Source: Chrysomallon squamiferum (taxonomy: Eukaryota > Mollusca > Gastropoda > Neomphalida > Peltospiridae). Taken from it: a DNA stretch of 64,000 nucleotides. The notes beneath the pieces are model-generated. The model searched no databases and was not told the DNA's origin. It was given only the letters and a program-made list of their open reading frames with translations. Shown one piece after another: positions 1 through 14,973 of this stretch. The position numbers were made by a program, and so were the translations under genes. The stretch's first letter is position 1. Every line of letters starts with the position of its first letter. The DNA lies in contig CM022671.1 of the NCBI GenBank assembly GCA_012295275.1, positions 7,650,227-7,714,226 of the forward strand. The letters run 5' to 3'.

Positions 1-134
1 AATTTGACTAAAAGCAGTATACAAATTTCATAATTCATAAAGTTAGTCTTGAAAATATACTGATAAAAATGATAATCTGAAAATAATTATATTATTTAAT
101 TAAATATTTTTTTTTTTTTTTTTTTCTTCTTCAG

Positions 135-291
135 AGGACCGCCACCCGAGGCGGGATCCCCATACAAACGGGTGCGGCCAACATCTCCCCACCATGTCCA
201 GAGACCTGCCCAGTATCAGTACCCACAGGAACAGGCTGCCAGATATGGCATGAACCCACCATTTCATGTAATAAGCAGAAATCCTTACCAG
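135..291 (+). CDS. NCOR1: NCoR exon a (first exon in window; N-terminal region)
   Basis: The acceptor is a long T tract ending cttcttcag and the donor is CAG|gtatgtg. The first base completes a codon from an exon outside the window; the frame then gives [15 protein letters not shown] and ends SRNPYQ in phase 0. Pro/Gln/Tyr-rich, as expected of the NCoR N-terminus. An internal ATG exists (RYGMNPP), but an open acceptor phase and continuous coding before it argue that translation starts upstream. Confidence 0.85.
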
Positions 292-870
292 GTATGTGAA
301 TGAAGAACAATATATATATGTGTGTGTGTGTATATAATTTAGTATATTTCAGATATATTTACTATTCAATAAAAATCAAATTTACTATGGGAGTACAATT
401 AACAGAATGAATAAATTGCCTAAACATGTTTAATTTTATTCCACATAATTTATTTACCAGTTGATTGATATCAAACTTTGCTAATAATATTTTTAATTAA
501 CAAAATTCATATACTTGGAGCATTTCATCTTTGCCTAATATTTTGGGTAATTTTAAAGAAAAAAAAAATTATTTTAACTTTAAGAAATCAGTCATTTGAA
601 TGGAAAATATTTCTTGATAAAATCCATATTTTTAAATTAACAGTATTCATGTACTAGGAGCATTTCATGTTTATTTAATCTTTTTTTTTTGTTATTTATA
701 TATTATTAAAAAAAAAAAAAATTATAAATTGAATTTTAAGGGGGGAAAAAAGAACAAAAAAGCTCCTGATAAAAGAAAATATTTCCTAATAAAATCCATT
801 ACACAAATATTTTTTTTAACATAAAAGTATTCATATGCTTTGAGCATTTCATGTTTATTTAATATTATTA

Positions 871-905
<35 letters not shown>

Positions 906-2941
906 TATATATATTTGTAAAATATTTTTATTTAAAAACGTGAAAGAGAAGAAAACATTGTGTAATAAAATCGATACATGTCTTTATGAATGGAAAGCTA
1001 TCGGATTCTCAGAGAGAATACACGGTGCCTGAAATTGTAAGGCATTAAATACAGAGATTTCCTGTTTTTCACCAGTGTAGTCTCATATCTTAATACAAAG
1101 AGCCCCGGGCTGCATTGCAAAATATATTTTTTTTTTAAGTCTTCTTCCGACCTTTAATAACGACAAAATTAGTTTCCAGTTCTGCAATAACAGCTTTGAA
1201 AAAAAAGAAGTGAAAATGACAGAAGAAGGCTAAGAATTTAATGTGTGGTTTTGTAGTAGTAATAACACTGGGTTTAAAAGTTTAATAATGAAAATTTTAA
1301 AATAATTTATTTATTTATTTTATAAATTATTGTTGTTTTGTTGTTGTTTTGGGTTTTTTAATTATTATTGTTATTGTTATTCTTGTTGGTAGGGCTTGTA
1401 ATAATTTATAATTTCAGTCTGCTTATTCATACCTCTGAAATTTTTTTATTTTTTTTTTATATTTGAGCTGTTTTCATTCTTTCTTTTTATTTTCTTTTCT
1501 TTTTATTCTGCAAAATATATTTGTAAAAAGTCTTGTTCTGACCTTTAATAATCAGTTTCCAGCTTTACAAGTTTTGAAAAAAGTAAAAATAACAGAAAGA
1601 CTAATAATTCAGTGAAGTTGTAATAAAATTGGGTTTAAAATTTTAATAATGAAAATTTTAACTATTGACTTTTTAATTATTTTTTTTTTTATTTTTTTTT
1701 TTAAATTATAATCTTCAATCTGTTCCTGCTTCTGGCAAAAAATTTCTTTTTGTAATGGAACTTCTTTTATTACTTTTTACTTCTTTTTTTTAAAAATCTT
1801 AATGGTTTTCTTTATTCTCTTTTTATTTTATTTTATTTTATTTTATTTTTTTTTTTTTTTTTTTTTAATTATTTCTCCCAATTTTTTCTAATGGAAATGA
1901 GATTTTAAATTTAATGCCTAATAAAATGTATTTTTGAATGACCTATCAAAATTTAAATTACATTTTATTACATAATAAAATGGGTGGATATACTGGCATG
2001 GTGATTAAGATTTTTCTCAACACATTTTTATTTTTATAGAGAAATCCTGAATTACTGTTAAAACATATGGTTATAAGAGTTGTGTGTGTGTGTGTGTGTG
2101 TGTGCATCAATGTGTGTGAGTCAATGTGTGTAAGAGCATGCTAACTTGGTATGTATGTCAAAAAAAAAAAGGTCTTTGTTTCTAACTCACTTTGCTAAAA
2201 ATTCTATTAATAATATGGATTTACAGATAACATACTTTCAGTGGGTCTGAGAAATAGCAAAACATATTTTTATTTTTTGTTTTGTTTTTTATATCCTATA
2301 ACAGTGATTTTTAATGAGTTTGGCTTTATTACTGTTGTTTTGAATGGATTTTCTGTTTTAATTTTGGGATTTATTTTTTTATATTTTAATTACAAAATTA
2401 TTATTAAACATTATTTACATTACAAATTTTATAGACATAATTGAGTTAAAATTAAAAATTTAAATTTCAAGATAATTTTTAACAAATATTTTGTATCTGT
2501 TATATGAAAAAAATTCTATTTACATTTTATCCCTAAAAAATGTTTCAACTGCTATTTTTGCATTTGTTTATTATTATTTTTTTATTTGTTAAGGTTCTGT
2601 ATTACTTATTACCATTTTTTTTTTGTCAGCTCTGGTCGTGTCAAAAAGTATTTCATTTTTTTTAATTTAAATTTCCTCATTTACTAAAATAATTTTCATC
2701 TTTATATAAATCTTAGATACTTTGTATGCAATAGTGTATTTATTGTACATTGATACATACATTTTAAAATATAGGAGATAACTGTTTCAAAATTAATGTT
2801 ATTGAAGGGATATAACTCCTGTTTTACAATTTCTGATAGGAGCAAGAGTTACACTTTTTTTTTTTTTATTATACCTTAAAAAGTTTTCAACAGTTTCCTA
2901 CAAGTTATTGTTATGTCTATCTATCTATCTATCTGTCTATA

Positions 2942-3011
<70 letters not shown>

Positions 3012-6000
3012 TATATAGTAAATAGATATATTTTTTTCACATTATTTAGCTACTTGCAAACACAAAAATACAAATTCAAATATTTATTTATTGTTAAATG
3101 TTGTATTTTTTTTTTTTAAAGTATTATTTTCTTCAATCCAGATAAATGTATTATTGGAATTAGTGAATAAAATTAGGACATTGTTTATCTGCACTGAGTT
3201 TATATTTTTATTTTTAAATTATTTAATTTTTTTAATAAATTGAAATTTATAAAACATTAAATGATAAATCATTATTTGGATTAAAGAGGACTAATTTATT
3301 TTTAATATAAAGTGATAATAATATATTATTAATGAATTGTAGTATTTGAAACAAAAACCAAATTGTAATAAATTAATTCTGCTTTAATAAGGTAACTGAG
3401 TGCAATTGAAGAGAAATATTTATAAATTATCACAAACTTTAAACATTCCTTAATGCTGATTTTTAATATTTGATTAATAATGTTTTTGCTTTTTATTATT
3501 ATTATTATTAACATTATTACTACTACTTATTATTTTAATTTTAAAGAAAAATTATCTATAGACATGGGAGATAACTGTTGTTTGCATGTTCCATTACTAA
3601 ACTATTTTGAAATACATATTTTATTATGATCAAATTAGTATTTGCTGTTCATTTCCAAACTAAATTTATAATTATTAGGTCAGAATTTCATTTATAAAAT
3701 ACTATTAATGATTGTCAAAATTGTCTGAAAAGTTTTTGGAAGAAAATGTTCTTAATTTTTGGTTATTTTTATTTTTGCTTTTCTTTCTTTTCTTCCTCTT
3801 CCTTTTATTTTATTTTATTTAAATGAAATTTTAAGTTAGCAAAAAAATACTGATATAAATTGATGTTAAAATTATTTCTTTGAGTTAACATTTCTTTTCA
3901 TCCAGTAAAATAATAATTTTCTTTAAAGTATTACTGTATTTTTAGATACATCGTAATGTAATTATGTAATTTTATTGAATTTATTCATGTATATTCTTCA
4001 GAAAGATATAAATAAGGATGTTCATAAAGCTTAATTTGAAGAATGAGTAACATCTGGTATAGCTATACTAAAAAAACACACATACATTTCACACACATAG
4101 AATACTTATTTTAATATTAATTTAATTTAAAGGAGTCTAAGATGATGAGTCTGAATATTTTGGCCTAAATGTGATTGTTGATATCACGTTTTGATTTTGT
4201 TCTTCATAATTACATTCCTTCTGTTAATAACAAGGTAATATGAACTCTGTTCTTCAGTGTTCAGAAACTAAATGATGTGAAATTAAATTGCCATAACTTC
4301 TTTTTAGGTAAATGTTATTAAATACTCTTTAATAATGTTTGACACATGACTGAAGTTCTTCAGGATATATGCTTAGAGTGATTCATTTGTGTTGTTGTGG
4401 AGTAGGAAAATCAAAACACATTTGCTGAATTTCAGAATTTGTAATTTAGTTTGTATACACTAATACAGTAATAACATTATCTGTGTGAAATATTTACAAT
4501 TCCAGGAACAACAGTATATAAACATGTAATAAATTGTTTCACTTCCTTTCTTTATATATTGATTTTATAAAAATTTTAAACTTTATTTGAGTCCTATATC
4601 TGAATCAATTCATTTAAAAAAATGCTATGAATGATGTAAAGGGGGATAAACACACTGACATGATTTAGTTGTGAAACTGTTAAATTTGCAAGCCGTAGCA
4701 ACAAAATATGCTTACATAACATACATACACAGATACACATGCACACACATACATAAAATACTTCTATAAGTATTTTACCAAAATTAACTTCAAGGTGAAG
4801 GTCATGGAAGAACTTGCACTAGAGACCGCCTTGGTAAAGATGTTATGGGAGATTAGTTTGTGAACTTCTGTCTGATTGTTAAAGAGATAGATGAAGAAAG
4901 AAGTATTTTTTCATCTGGTTAGAACAGTGTTTGTTGCTGATGATGTATTGATTTTATCTTAAAATCTTGTATACCAGAGTTAAAAAAATATATATACTTT
5001 ATTATTAAATGTTACATGACACATGTATGTGTGTATGTGGTCATTGTTTTCTTTTGTTTTCAATATATATTTTAGGTATTTATATATATATATTTATTTA
5101 TTTCTTTTTTCTTTCTTTCCTTATTTTATTAATACTTTATTTGTTAATTTTTAAATATTTTTTTATTATTATTTTTTTAAATCTTTAATTATTATTTCTT
5201 AAATTAATATATTGTTATTGTTGTTATTTTGACCTATAGTCACAGGTTTTAAAAAAGAGACAAAAAAGAATTAGCATAACTGATTTTTAAAGATATGTTA
5301 CTGAGACTGATCATTCTGTAAATTATACTTGAACAGAAAGTTGGTTATGCCAAAATATTTGTTATGCACATATATATTTATTTTTATTCTTTTAATTTGG
5401 ACTGTAAATGTCATGTTTTATTTTGCAGTATATGACATACAGTATATGGTATTAACCATTATTTTTATTTTTACTTTTATGAAAAGATAAAGGTCTTTTG
5501 GCTATTCAAAAAAGTGGGAGGAAATAAAATGTGAAATGTTGATACAAAAAATAGAGAAAAATTTTTATTTAAAAAAAAATAAAGAAGAAAGAAATAATAT
5601 GAAATTATGAAATCTTCACACACACAAATGTAATGAAAACCCTTGAATACTAAATGTATGAATATTTGTTTTCCTGATAAGACATCTGTACAGTTTCCTT
5701 CAAATATATAGTATTTAAAAAATATTTATTACCTTCTTATCTGTGGTTATACAGACCAGAAATAAAAGGGATTTAATAATAATAAAATAGTAATAATAAC
5801 AACAGAATTCAGATTATGTTGGCACATGAAAGGAAAAAATGAGGGGAAAAAAATGAAGAAAAAGAAAATAATATTTACAATTTATTAAGAAAATTAAAAG
5901 AAAATAATTTACTTAATAATGTAAAATAATAGAGCAAGCAGCTGTGCTTAAGGTGAAGGTTTTTAAATGGCAGGATTTTGTAAGTTAGCTGTGTTCTGTG

Positions 6001-6601
6001 CTTCACACTTTGATTTGCATAAGCATAAATATGAAAATTTATAAACATTTATATATTAAAAAGTTGCATTTGGTAAATATTGTACAGAAATGCTGATTGA
6101 AAAGTGAATATACATATTAATATTGTAATAATTTGTTGTTCCAGATTCTTTGATGGTATTTTTTTTTTTTTTTTTTTTTTATTTTATGTTATTTACTTCA
6201 TATTTCTGATACCTTTTTTTATTTTATATTTAATTTTTTTTTTTTTTGTTCAAAGCATTACATGTTACATCCTTTTTTAAAAATTTATAATTTTTATCAT
6301 TTAGTTTTCTTTTTTTATTATTATTCTTTTTTTTTCCTTCATAAAATGAGAAAAATATATATTTCAGATTTTTAAATCTTTGGATGGTTTCAGCCAATAT
6401 GTTTTTTGGTTAACATTACATTTTTGTTATTTTTCTGTTAACTTTTTCTTTTTTTTTTTTCTTTTCTTTCCTTTTTTGAAATGACAAAATAGCTTTTTTT
6501 TTGCTTTTTTTTTTTCTTTTTTACCCTGTTTGAATAGTGTCTCCCAAATTTATATTTCAACCATTTGTATTTGATATTTGAACAGTTTTATACAAAAAGG
6601 A

Positions 6602-6633
<32 letters not shown>

Positions 6634-8615
6634 GTTTTACCTGTGGCTCAATTCAGACGTATTTTTTTCATTTATTGAAGGTGTAAAGTGCAGCAGTAAT
6701 GAAAAACAGCAACACCACAGCATGTTACAGAACCAGCTTATTTGCTCTTTGTGTTTGCTTGCACCCTTTAGTGCTTGGGTTGTGAGGTTAGGGCCAAACT
6801 TCATCGGTAGCTATTTGATGTGTGATTCACAATATGTTTGCCCTTATGTTATTCATAATGTGAGCTCCATGCAGTCTAACAGGCTACCCATTAATACCAC
6901 CACAAGTGTCACATACCTTTATACAATACCATTTCAGTAGGTCACTAGCCAAGGAGGTCTTTTTATACATAAAGAACTATCTAAATTACCTTTTTTCTTT
7001 TTTTTTTCTTTTCTTTCCTTTCTCTGTTCTGTGAGACTAGTGTACATAAAGATCTGTACTGTCTCGTAAAAATGTCTTCTGAGAAACAAGATCAAACAAC
7101 GCAGTGAGTTATAAGTGTACATAATTACAGACTTCACACCGGCAACATGTGAAACGTTTTTGATGAATTTACTTTTCTCTCTCTCTTCTCTTTTTTGAAT
7201 TTATTTTGTATTATAAATTTTCAGCAGTTCTGTGTTCAGAGGACTTTTCAGAAAGAAAAAAACATACTGATTTATTAAAAGGTCATATATACTTAACAAT
7301 ATTCTGGTGTTTTTGAAAGATCAAATTAATTTCTGATAATCTCAACAAAAAAAACAGCAAAAAAAAGTAGTTTATTATGTATACAGCAGTTTTCTCATCA
7401 GTTATCTGAGTTTTGTTTTAATTATTTTTGGAAGTTATTTTAAATCTCTATTTCATTTCTGCAAGACACAATTAATTAATATGCAATGAATATTGCATCT
7501 GCTACCTTGCATCAATCCAGTTACTGTAATTATATTCAATAATCAAAAGATGTATCACAATAATGCTCAAACCTAAACATTCGTCCACATGAAGAGAATT
7601 AAATTTAATTCAAACCTTTATTGACAAATGCCAAGTTATTTTTTTATACGTGCATGCTCTGTAAACACCTAAATTACAGACTCATAATGGTAATCTTTGA
7701 TGTCAGTGTAGGTTTATTTATCAATTCTTTTTCATCACAGTTAAAAAAAAAAAAAAAAAAAAAAAAACCTGCAAGAACTGTCTAATGTAATTATTTAGAA
7801 GTTATTGTTTAAAAATAAATGCAAGTTTCGTAGACTTGCAAACAAGAAGAAGGCAGACAGAATGTTTGTTAATACAAGTGGATCAAATGAAGTTTGATTA
7901 TTCCAATAATTAAGCCAGGAAATCAAAAAGTGATGGAGAAAGGACATAAAAAAAAAAAAAAAACGATAATGGCAGCCAGTGAATATCCAGTTTATTAAGA
8001 GCTACCCATTCAAGCATTTTCTAACAACCGAGAAAAAGAAAAATAGACCACGCACTATTTAGAATTAGAGATAAAAGCATTCACAAAATTAATTGGATAA
8101 CAACCTACATATCTGATGCAAATTTTTTATAGATAATTAAAGAGAAGCTTGCTGGCTGTTATATCATTCAGAAATAAAAAAGAATTTCTAAACATATTAA
8201 AATATTCTGCTGACACGATGTCAGTAGCAAGCATTTGGATAGAAAATTTTAATCTTAAAAGTAAAAATGAGAAAAAAAAAGTGTTATAAAAATTTGTCTA
8301 ATGTGAATGATAAAACAAGAAAGTTTATCAAGAAAATTGTTGAAATTTCTGTAGCAGTTGGTCTGAACATATAATTTTAAAATTTTTAATCTGAAATGTA
8401 AAATGAAAAAGATGTAATATTAAAAATTATAATTTAAATGATAAAACTTGTATCATGTGTCTTGATATGATCACTGATGTTTCAATGGCTATTAGAATAA
8501 AAGTTTAGGATGAAAAGTTTGTTTGAAAAGGAACAGGTAACAAAGAAATCGCCTGATATGAATATTCTTGAACAGAAAGCAAGAACATTTTTCTATTTTC
8601 TTTTCTTGTTATTTT

Positions 8616-8646
<31 letters not shown>

Positions 8647-10943
8647 ATTTAATTTTAATTATTTATTTATAGTTTTAATTTATTATTATTTTTTAATATA
8701 TTTTTTGTTTTGTTTAAGCCTCTGTTTCTTTTGATGCTGTGTCAACAGAATTTGCATGTAATAAAAAAATTTAATCTGAAAAAAAGTCAGTGACCAGTAT
8801 AATATTAAAATGTCCAATACATGCATGTAAATAATAAAACAAAGAGTCACTTGCTAATCGGACTGACTTTTCTAAATGTCTCATTTAAAATAAACAAGAG
8901 CAAACAACACAATTCTGCTGATGTGAATCAGTAACAATTTGAAACTGTTCCAAAAGCATACACTTTATAATGAAAAAACATGGAAGTGATAATAGTGCAT
9001 CTGCTAACTCGACATTTTCTTGTTTTGTAAATGTTTTTTTAATTGGAAATAAACAAGTCTTTGACTACACAGTTTTGATGATGTAGTATCAATATCACTG
9101 GCAGGTTAACGATTTTAATTTGAAAATAAATACCATATCAGAGCATGTAACATATGAGCCATGTAACCACGATATAAGTGATAGTAAAACAAGGACCAGC
9201 TCGCTAATCAAACCTCAAGTCAGAAATTAAAAAAGCAGCTTCTAACTGCACTGTTATATTGATGTGGTATCAACAGCAGTCAGTTTGTCACGTTAATCTC
9301 TCTTTTTTTTTTTTTTTTTTTAAACAGCAAAAAAAAAAAAATGAGGAGATCATGTGTTAAAGATGAACACCTGCCTTAAGTACAACAACAGTTAACTTAG
9401 CATGAAGTTTATTTTCCCTGTGAGCGGTTATGTCCTGCCCAGCGCTGTCTTGTACCGTCTGACAGTAATCTAAGCAGAGCGCCAAGTGCATCTTCTGCAG
9501 CTACGAGCACAGAATGGGGGTCAAATTACGACCACCCATAATTATCACTTGGTTGACCCACCGTCCTGTCTGACCTTCCTATTCCTGAGAGGAGCTGCCA
9601 CAGAATGTTGCCTCTGCACAGGTGTGTACTTCTGTGACCCAGCCCCGGTGATGGGATTAATTTATTTGAGGGTACTTCTCATTTACTTGTTAGCACAACA
9701 ATTATCACGGCAAGAAATTTGTTAGACACCCTCCACTACATACGGTGTAGAAAATGTATTGCGTTGAAAAAAAAAATAAAAAAAAAAAAGAAGAAAAAAA
9801 AATAAAAGAAATGAAAGTATATATATTTTTTACAACAGTGACATATTTTTTTTTTCTTAGATTGCAGATTTTCAATGATTTGCATAAAAAACAGCTGACA
9901 GCTGTTATAAGAACATTTGACGTTATCTAATGGAAAAGCAGTAACAACAAAAATGTAAAGATTATAATATTTTCTTTCAGTGTAGCTCAAAAAAATGTAT
10001 TTGGATATGCTCGTGACAACTACTGACCTTTTTTTAAAAAAAATTTTTATATTTTATTTATTTTTTCCTTCATCATCTTTTTCTATCTCAGTCATAGCGA
10101 TTATCTATAAAATTTGCAAGATTAAATAGGAATTTATTACATACTAATGTCTCATTTTTCTCCCAAAGTTACAGTTTTATTCATTTTTAAATGTTTTGAG
10201 AGAATCTTCACATACTAACAGTATTATGATATATGTAGATAGATATTCATTTTATAAATAAATTTTCATGGTGCCAGCAAAGAACCATTAGTGCACTCAA
10301 TATATTTTGAGATTTGTGGTAGGTCAAATAAAAGTTACTTTTTAACATTTAACAACAACATGAAGTTAATTTTGTGTTTTAATTTGTAAATAAATACAAG
10401 TTAATTATTGTAAAGCATTAAATTAGCATTGCACAGACATTTTGGTGCATGTACCAAACATTTTTTTTCTGATAATATTTTTTTTTTTTTTTCCAAACAA
10501 CAACAAAAAAGTATGGTACAGATCAATGACCTTACATACATCTTCCACATGTGCATTTATTTGTCATGAAAATCAATAACAAACTTTTCCTACAAAACAA
10601 GAAATAAGGTCATTGAGAATATCTGATATCAAATAAATAGCTGAAAGTTAATTTGAAATAGCTTTGCATAATGTATTGAATTTATATATGCTTTGATATA
10701 AACACAGTTAAAAAAAAATAATAAAATAAAATAAAAATTAAAAATGTAAATTTTATGCTTTGATTCATTTTTTTAAGTTGTCAGTAATAATTAACAAATA
10801 TTTTTTTAATTATAATTGGAAAAAAACGTTTTTAAAAAATGCACATTTTTATTAATTTTGATTGCTGTTTATGGAGTCAAGGTTTTATTTGCATCTCTGT
10901 TTATGAATACATATTGGTTCTGATGAGTACTAAGTAACTGTGG

Positions 10944-10996
<53 letters not shown>

Positions 10997-12465
10997 GGTG
11001 GGGTTGCATCTATTGAGGAGCATAGGTGTATGTATGTGGATGGGTGTTTTAAAACTGAATACATGGTGATTAAATATTATTTAAGAAAATAATAATGAAA
11101 AATATTTGAGTTCTATAGTTTTAGTCTGAGCCAGTTTCAAACACTGTACATTAACATGCAGCTAACATTTTACACTGCTTTATTAAAACGAACACTGGAC
11201 TATGATTAATTCATCCACAAGCACTTGAAATGTACTGCAAGGATGCCCACATGTGAATAAAATCAACAAATATGCCAGTTACAATAATCAAGTCACACTG
11301 AAAACAGTTTTTGTTACATCTAAACTGTTATTTTCATAAGTATGCTTGAAATAAAACAAAGTTGGATTATAAATAATTAATATATTTAATTACTATTTGT
11401 GTTTTTAGTTCAGATACTTAATTTAATTAACTGTAAATATTATTTATAGTTACTACATATGATTAATTTTATATGTCACATGTTAGTATTTAGTTTTTAA
11501 TTATTTATTAGTTATTCATTCTTATTTATTGGGTATATTGAGTGCAGTGGGTTTGTTCTTATTATTATAGTTTGGATTACATATATATATTTAATTATTC
11601 TTATATATTCCATGTACTGAGAACACAGCTTTAATATATTTTAATTAGTATGTATACCAAGCAGACTGAAAGAAAGATTTTGGTCACATAGCTTTAGAAT
11701 GAAGGTCCTTGGTCTCTTTCTAGATTTTTTTTTTTTTTTTTTTTTTTTTGTATACATATATGAAGTAAATTTGGAATTGGAGGATTCCTATAGATTTTTG
11801 GGTGTGTGGAAATCCATATGGTGTCTTATGAAAATAGCTTAATTGATACTCCTGATTTGCTGTATGAGTAACAAATAGTGCTAAGTAATTTCCCTGGGTT
11901 GTCAAAAAGATAACATTGCCAAGAGCCACTGCTAATTTTCTAGGGATTTGTATATAAACAGAAACACACTGGAATATCAAAACACCCAGCAAAAACACTT
12001 CTCCACATAGGTCAGAGTGTCCTAGTTGCATGAAGGTGAATATTTACCATGTATGACCAGGTTGGAACTGGGCAAAAACATTTACTTTACTTATCTTTAC
12101 AACTTTTGTTTTAAGGAATAGCACCACACATAATGAGGAAAAGAAAGTAGAGATGGGTGTTAATAACTTTTAAACACTTGGTCAGCAAATTGCAACTGGT
12201 CTTTCAGAGAAGTTCCAGTAACTTTTCTAAATTGGACAGTCTGAAAATTGTTTAGTAAGGCAGTAGATACCAAATGTGAGATAATTTTTCAGAAACATCT
12301 GATTTGGAGCAGTCTCTGAGTTATCTTAGTACAGCTATGATGTTCTAACATTTCCACTAACATGTTAGAAGTCATCATTAAAAGATGAGAAATTGTATAA
12401 ATGTTTTTATTTTATTCATTTATATTTTGTTATTATTAATTAAAAGAAAAGATTTACATACATCA

Positions 12466-12497
<32 letters not shown>

Positions 12498-14309
12498 GCA
12501 TGCACGCCTGAGCGCACACACACACACACACATATGTCCTTAACTCAGATTTTTGGAGGGCATATTATTCCTCATTTTCAGTAACTCTGACAGTGTCTGA
12601 AGATCTATGCAATATTTTATGGGAACAGTGTCTAGAATGGTTTAACCATAATATATCACTGGCTGTTCTCCTTTATCAGTCTGGTTTATCAAAGGTCATG
12701 TGTGCTTTCTGATCCATGAGAAGGTGCATACAAAATATCCTAGTTGCTAATTTATAAAAATAAATATTAAGGAAAGTAAAAATGCTTTAACAACAACAGA
12801 TTTTTATATATAGTGGTATAAAAATCTGTTGTTGTTAAAGCATTTTTTACTTTCCTTAATATTTATTTTTATTTTTATATATTGTGCTTAAGCAGTCCTA
12901 TGTGTGAGTATTTTTTTTTTTTTTTTTTTTTTTCAGCATTTTGACAGATACAATATTTCTTTCCTAAAAGAATGTTGAAACTGAAAGTACAATGGTTAAA
13001 AAAAAATCACAAAAAAACTTTTACATTTGTTGTAATGTTATTTTTATAAAAACGTGGTAAGAATTAATGTAAAATGTCATTGCGTACACTGTCAGATCGA
13101 TAACTAGTTTTAGAAAAGAAGGCAGATGTCATTTTTGACTTGACTGTTTTTTCACCACTGAATAGAAGTCAGTGTTCACAAGTTGAAAAACTATTTTAAT
13201 GAAAAGAGATTTATTTAAATATATTAATGATTTTCACAAAGCTTTTGTCAGTATTTATTCATGATTCTAAAATGATTATATTTTTCTGATGTCAGATTTT
13301 GTTTTTAATGCGCTTTTTATTATTTATCTCTGTTTTTGTTTTTTCATGATAAAAACAGATAATACATTAAGAATTAATCAGTTACTTTTTGTTATGAATC
13401 ATAGAAAATGTCTGCATTTTATCAGTTATTTTTAATTCTCTCCATAAAATGAAAATTTTCTCACATTTAACAGAATAAGTCATTAAAAAACTAAAAAAGA
13501 CAACTACTGACATTAGAATCAGTAAATTATAATACATTTTTTAATTAGTTAGATTTATTATACAGTTATTTACTCGAGCTATTTCACACATGCATACACA
13601 TATGCATACACACATGCACTAAAACCACTTTGTCTTTGAAGAAAGCAATTTACTGTTCAAGTTCAAAATATATTTACTATGTAGTACATACAACAGATAG
13701 GTTCACAGGTGTAATATAAAGTAAAAAATGTTGGGACTAACAATAAGGATTCAATAACATGCTTATATCTGGTTTAGTAATAAAGTATGAGTGTTAGCTG
13801 TGTTCATATTTAAACTGGTTTAACCACTCAATTAATGCTTTGACATTGTGATACACATGTATACCTTTATTCATTACAAGTTTGGTAAATATTTGTTCAT
13901 AATTTTTTTTTTTTTTTTTTTTTTTTATTAAGGGTACAATCATTAAAATACTTCGATATGAACTTGTCAGATGAAAGTGTAATTGCAAACTGGTTTTGTC
14001 TATTGAAGATGTTTGTCTATTGGATTTTCTCTATAAAATATCTTACTTATATTTATTCTAAAAGTAATAAATATTTAATCAGAGGTTTTATTCAAATGCT
14101 TTATAATTGTTTTTGTTATATCTGCAATAATAAGTAGTAGCTCTAACAGCAAAATTGTAAAAAAAAAAAAAAAAAAAAAATCCCAACATAAACCGTAATA
14201 AAATAAAATAAAATAATAATAATAAAAGTATGTGTGTGTGTGTGTAATGGATCCATCTTTAAACATCTTTTACAAAACATTTAAAGGATTTGGGTTAAAA
14301 CATTTTCTA

Positions 14310-14370
<61 letters not shown>

Positions 14371-14921
14371 AAGATTGCATGATGATAACAAAACATTCTT
14401 AGAATTAGATATGTTATGTACTTAACTGAAAGCTCATATCATTATTTCAAATTTATCTTGACTTTTTTTCTTTTCTTTTTTTGTCATTTATTACATCATC
14501 CATCTTTAAATTTTCACATGTGAAAAGCACTCACTTGAAAGCGATGCTTGTTAGTTTGGGGTTTAAAGCAATACAGATGTTTCATGACAATTATTATGAA
14601 CATGCATTTAAGCCTTCATTATTGCCCTCTAGTTATAATTACATCACAGTACGGCTGACATGTAAATGAGTTGCTGTACTTTACATCAATATATCCTGTT
14701 ATAGATTATTATGAAACTTAGCACTTTAATATGTGAACTAATGCAGAAACATTTTAATCGTTTGAGTTACAATATTTATGAAATCTTCAGTGGGAAATAG
14801 GCTGTTTAGTTTTCCAGTCAGTTGTGTGATAAAACTTGTCAATTATGTTTTCTCCCCTTTTACTGTCCCTGTCTCTCTTTCTGTCTGTTTTTTCATTCAC
14901 ATTTTCAGTTTTTATCTACCC

Positions 14922-14973
<52 letters not shown>

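Noticed and set aside
6578-6940. Plus-strand 120-aa ORF
   Set aside because: Starts in a poly-Phe stretch from a T run; the remaining sequence resembles no family I know and has no splice sites fitting NCoR phases.
9486-9725. Plus-strand 79-aa ORF in a G+C-richer island
   Set aside because: Cys-rich but without a zinc-finger spacing or splice signals; phase does not fit between exons a and b.
11720-12031. Minus-strand 103-aa ORF in the first NCoR intron
   Set aside because: Ends in a poly-Lys stretch from a poly(T) run, no recognisable domain, no splice context; looks like chance ORF in a complex island.
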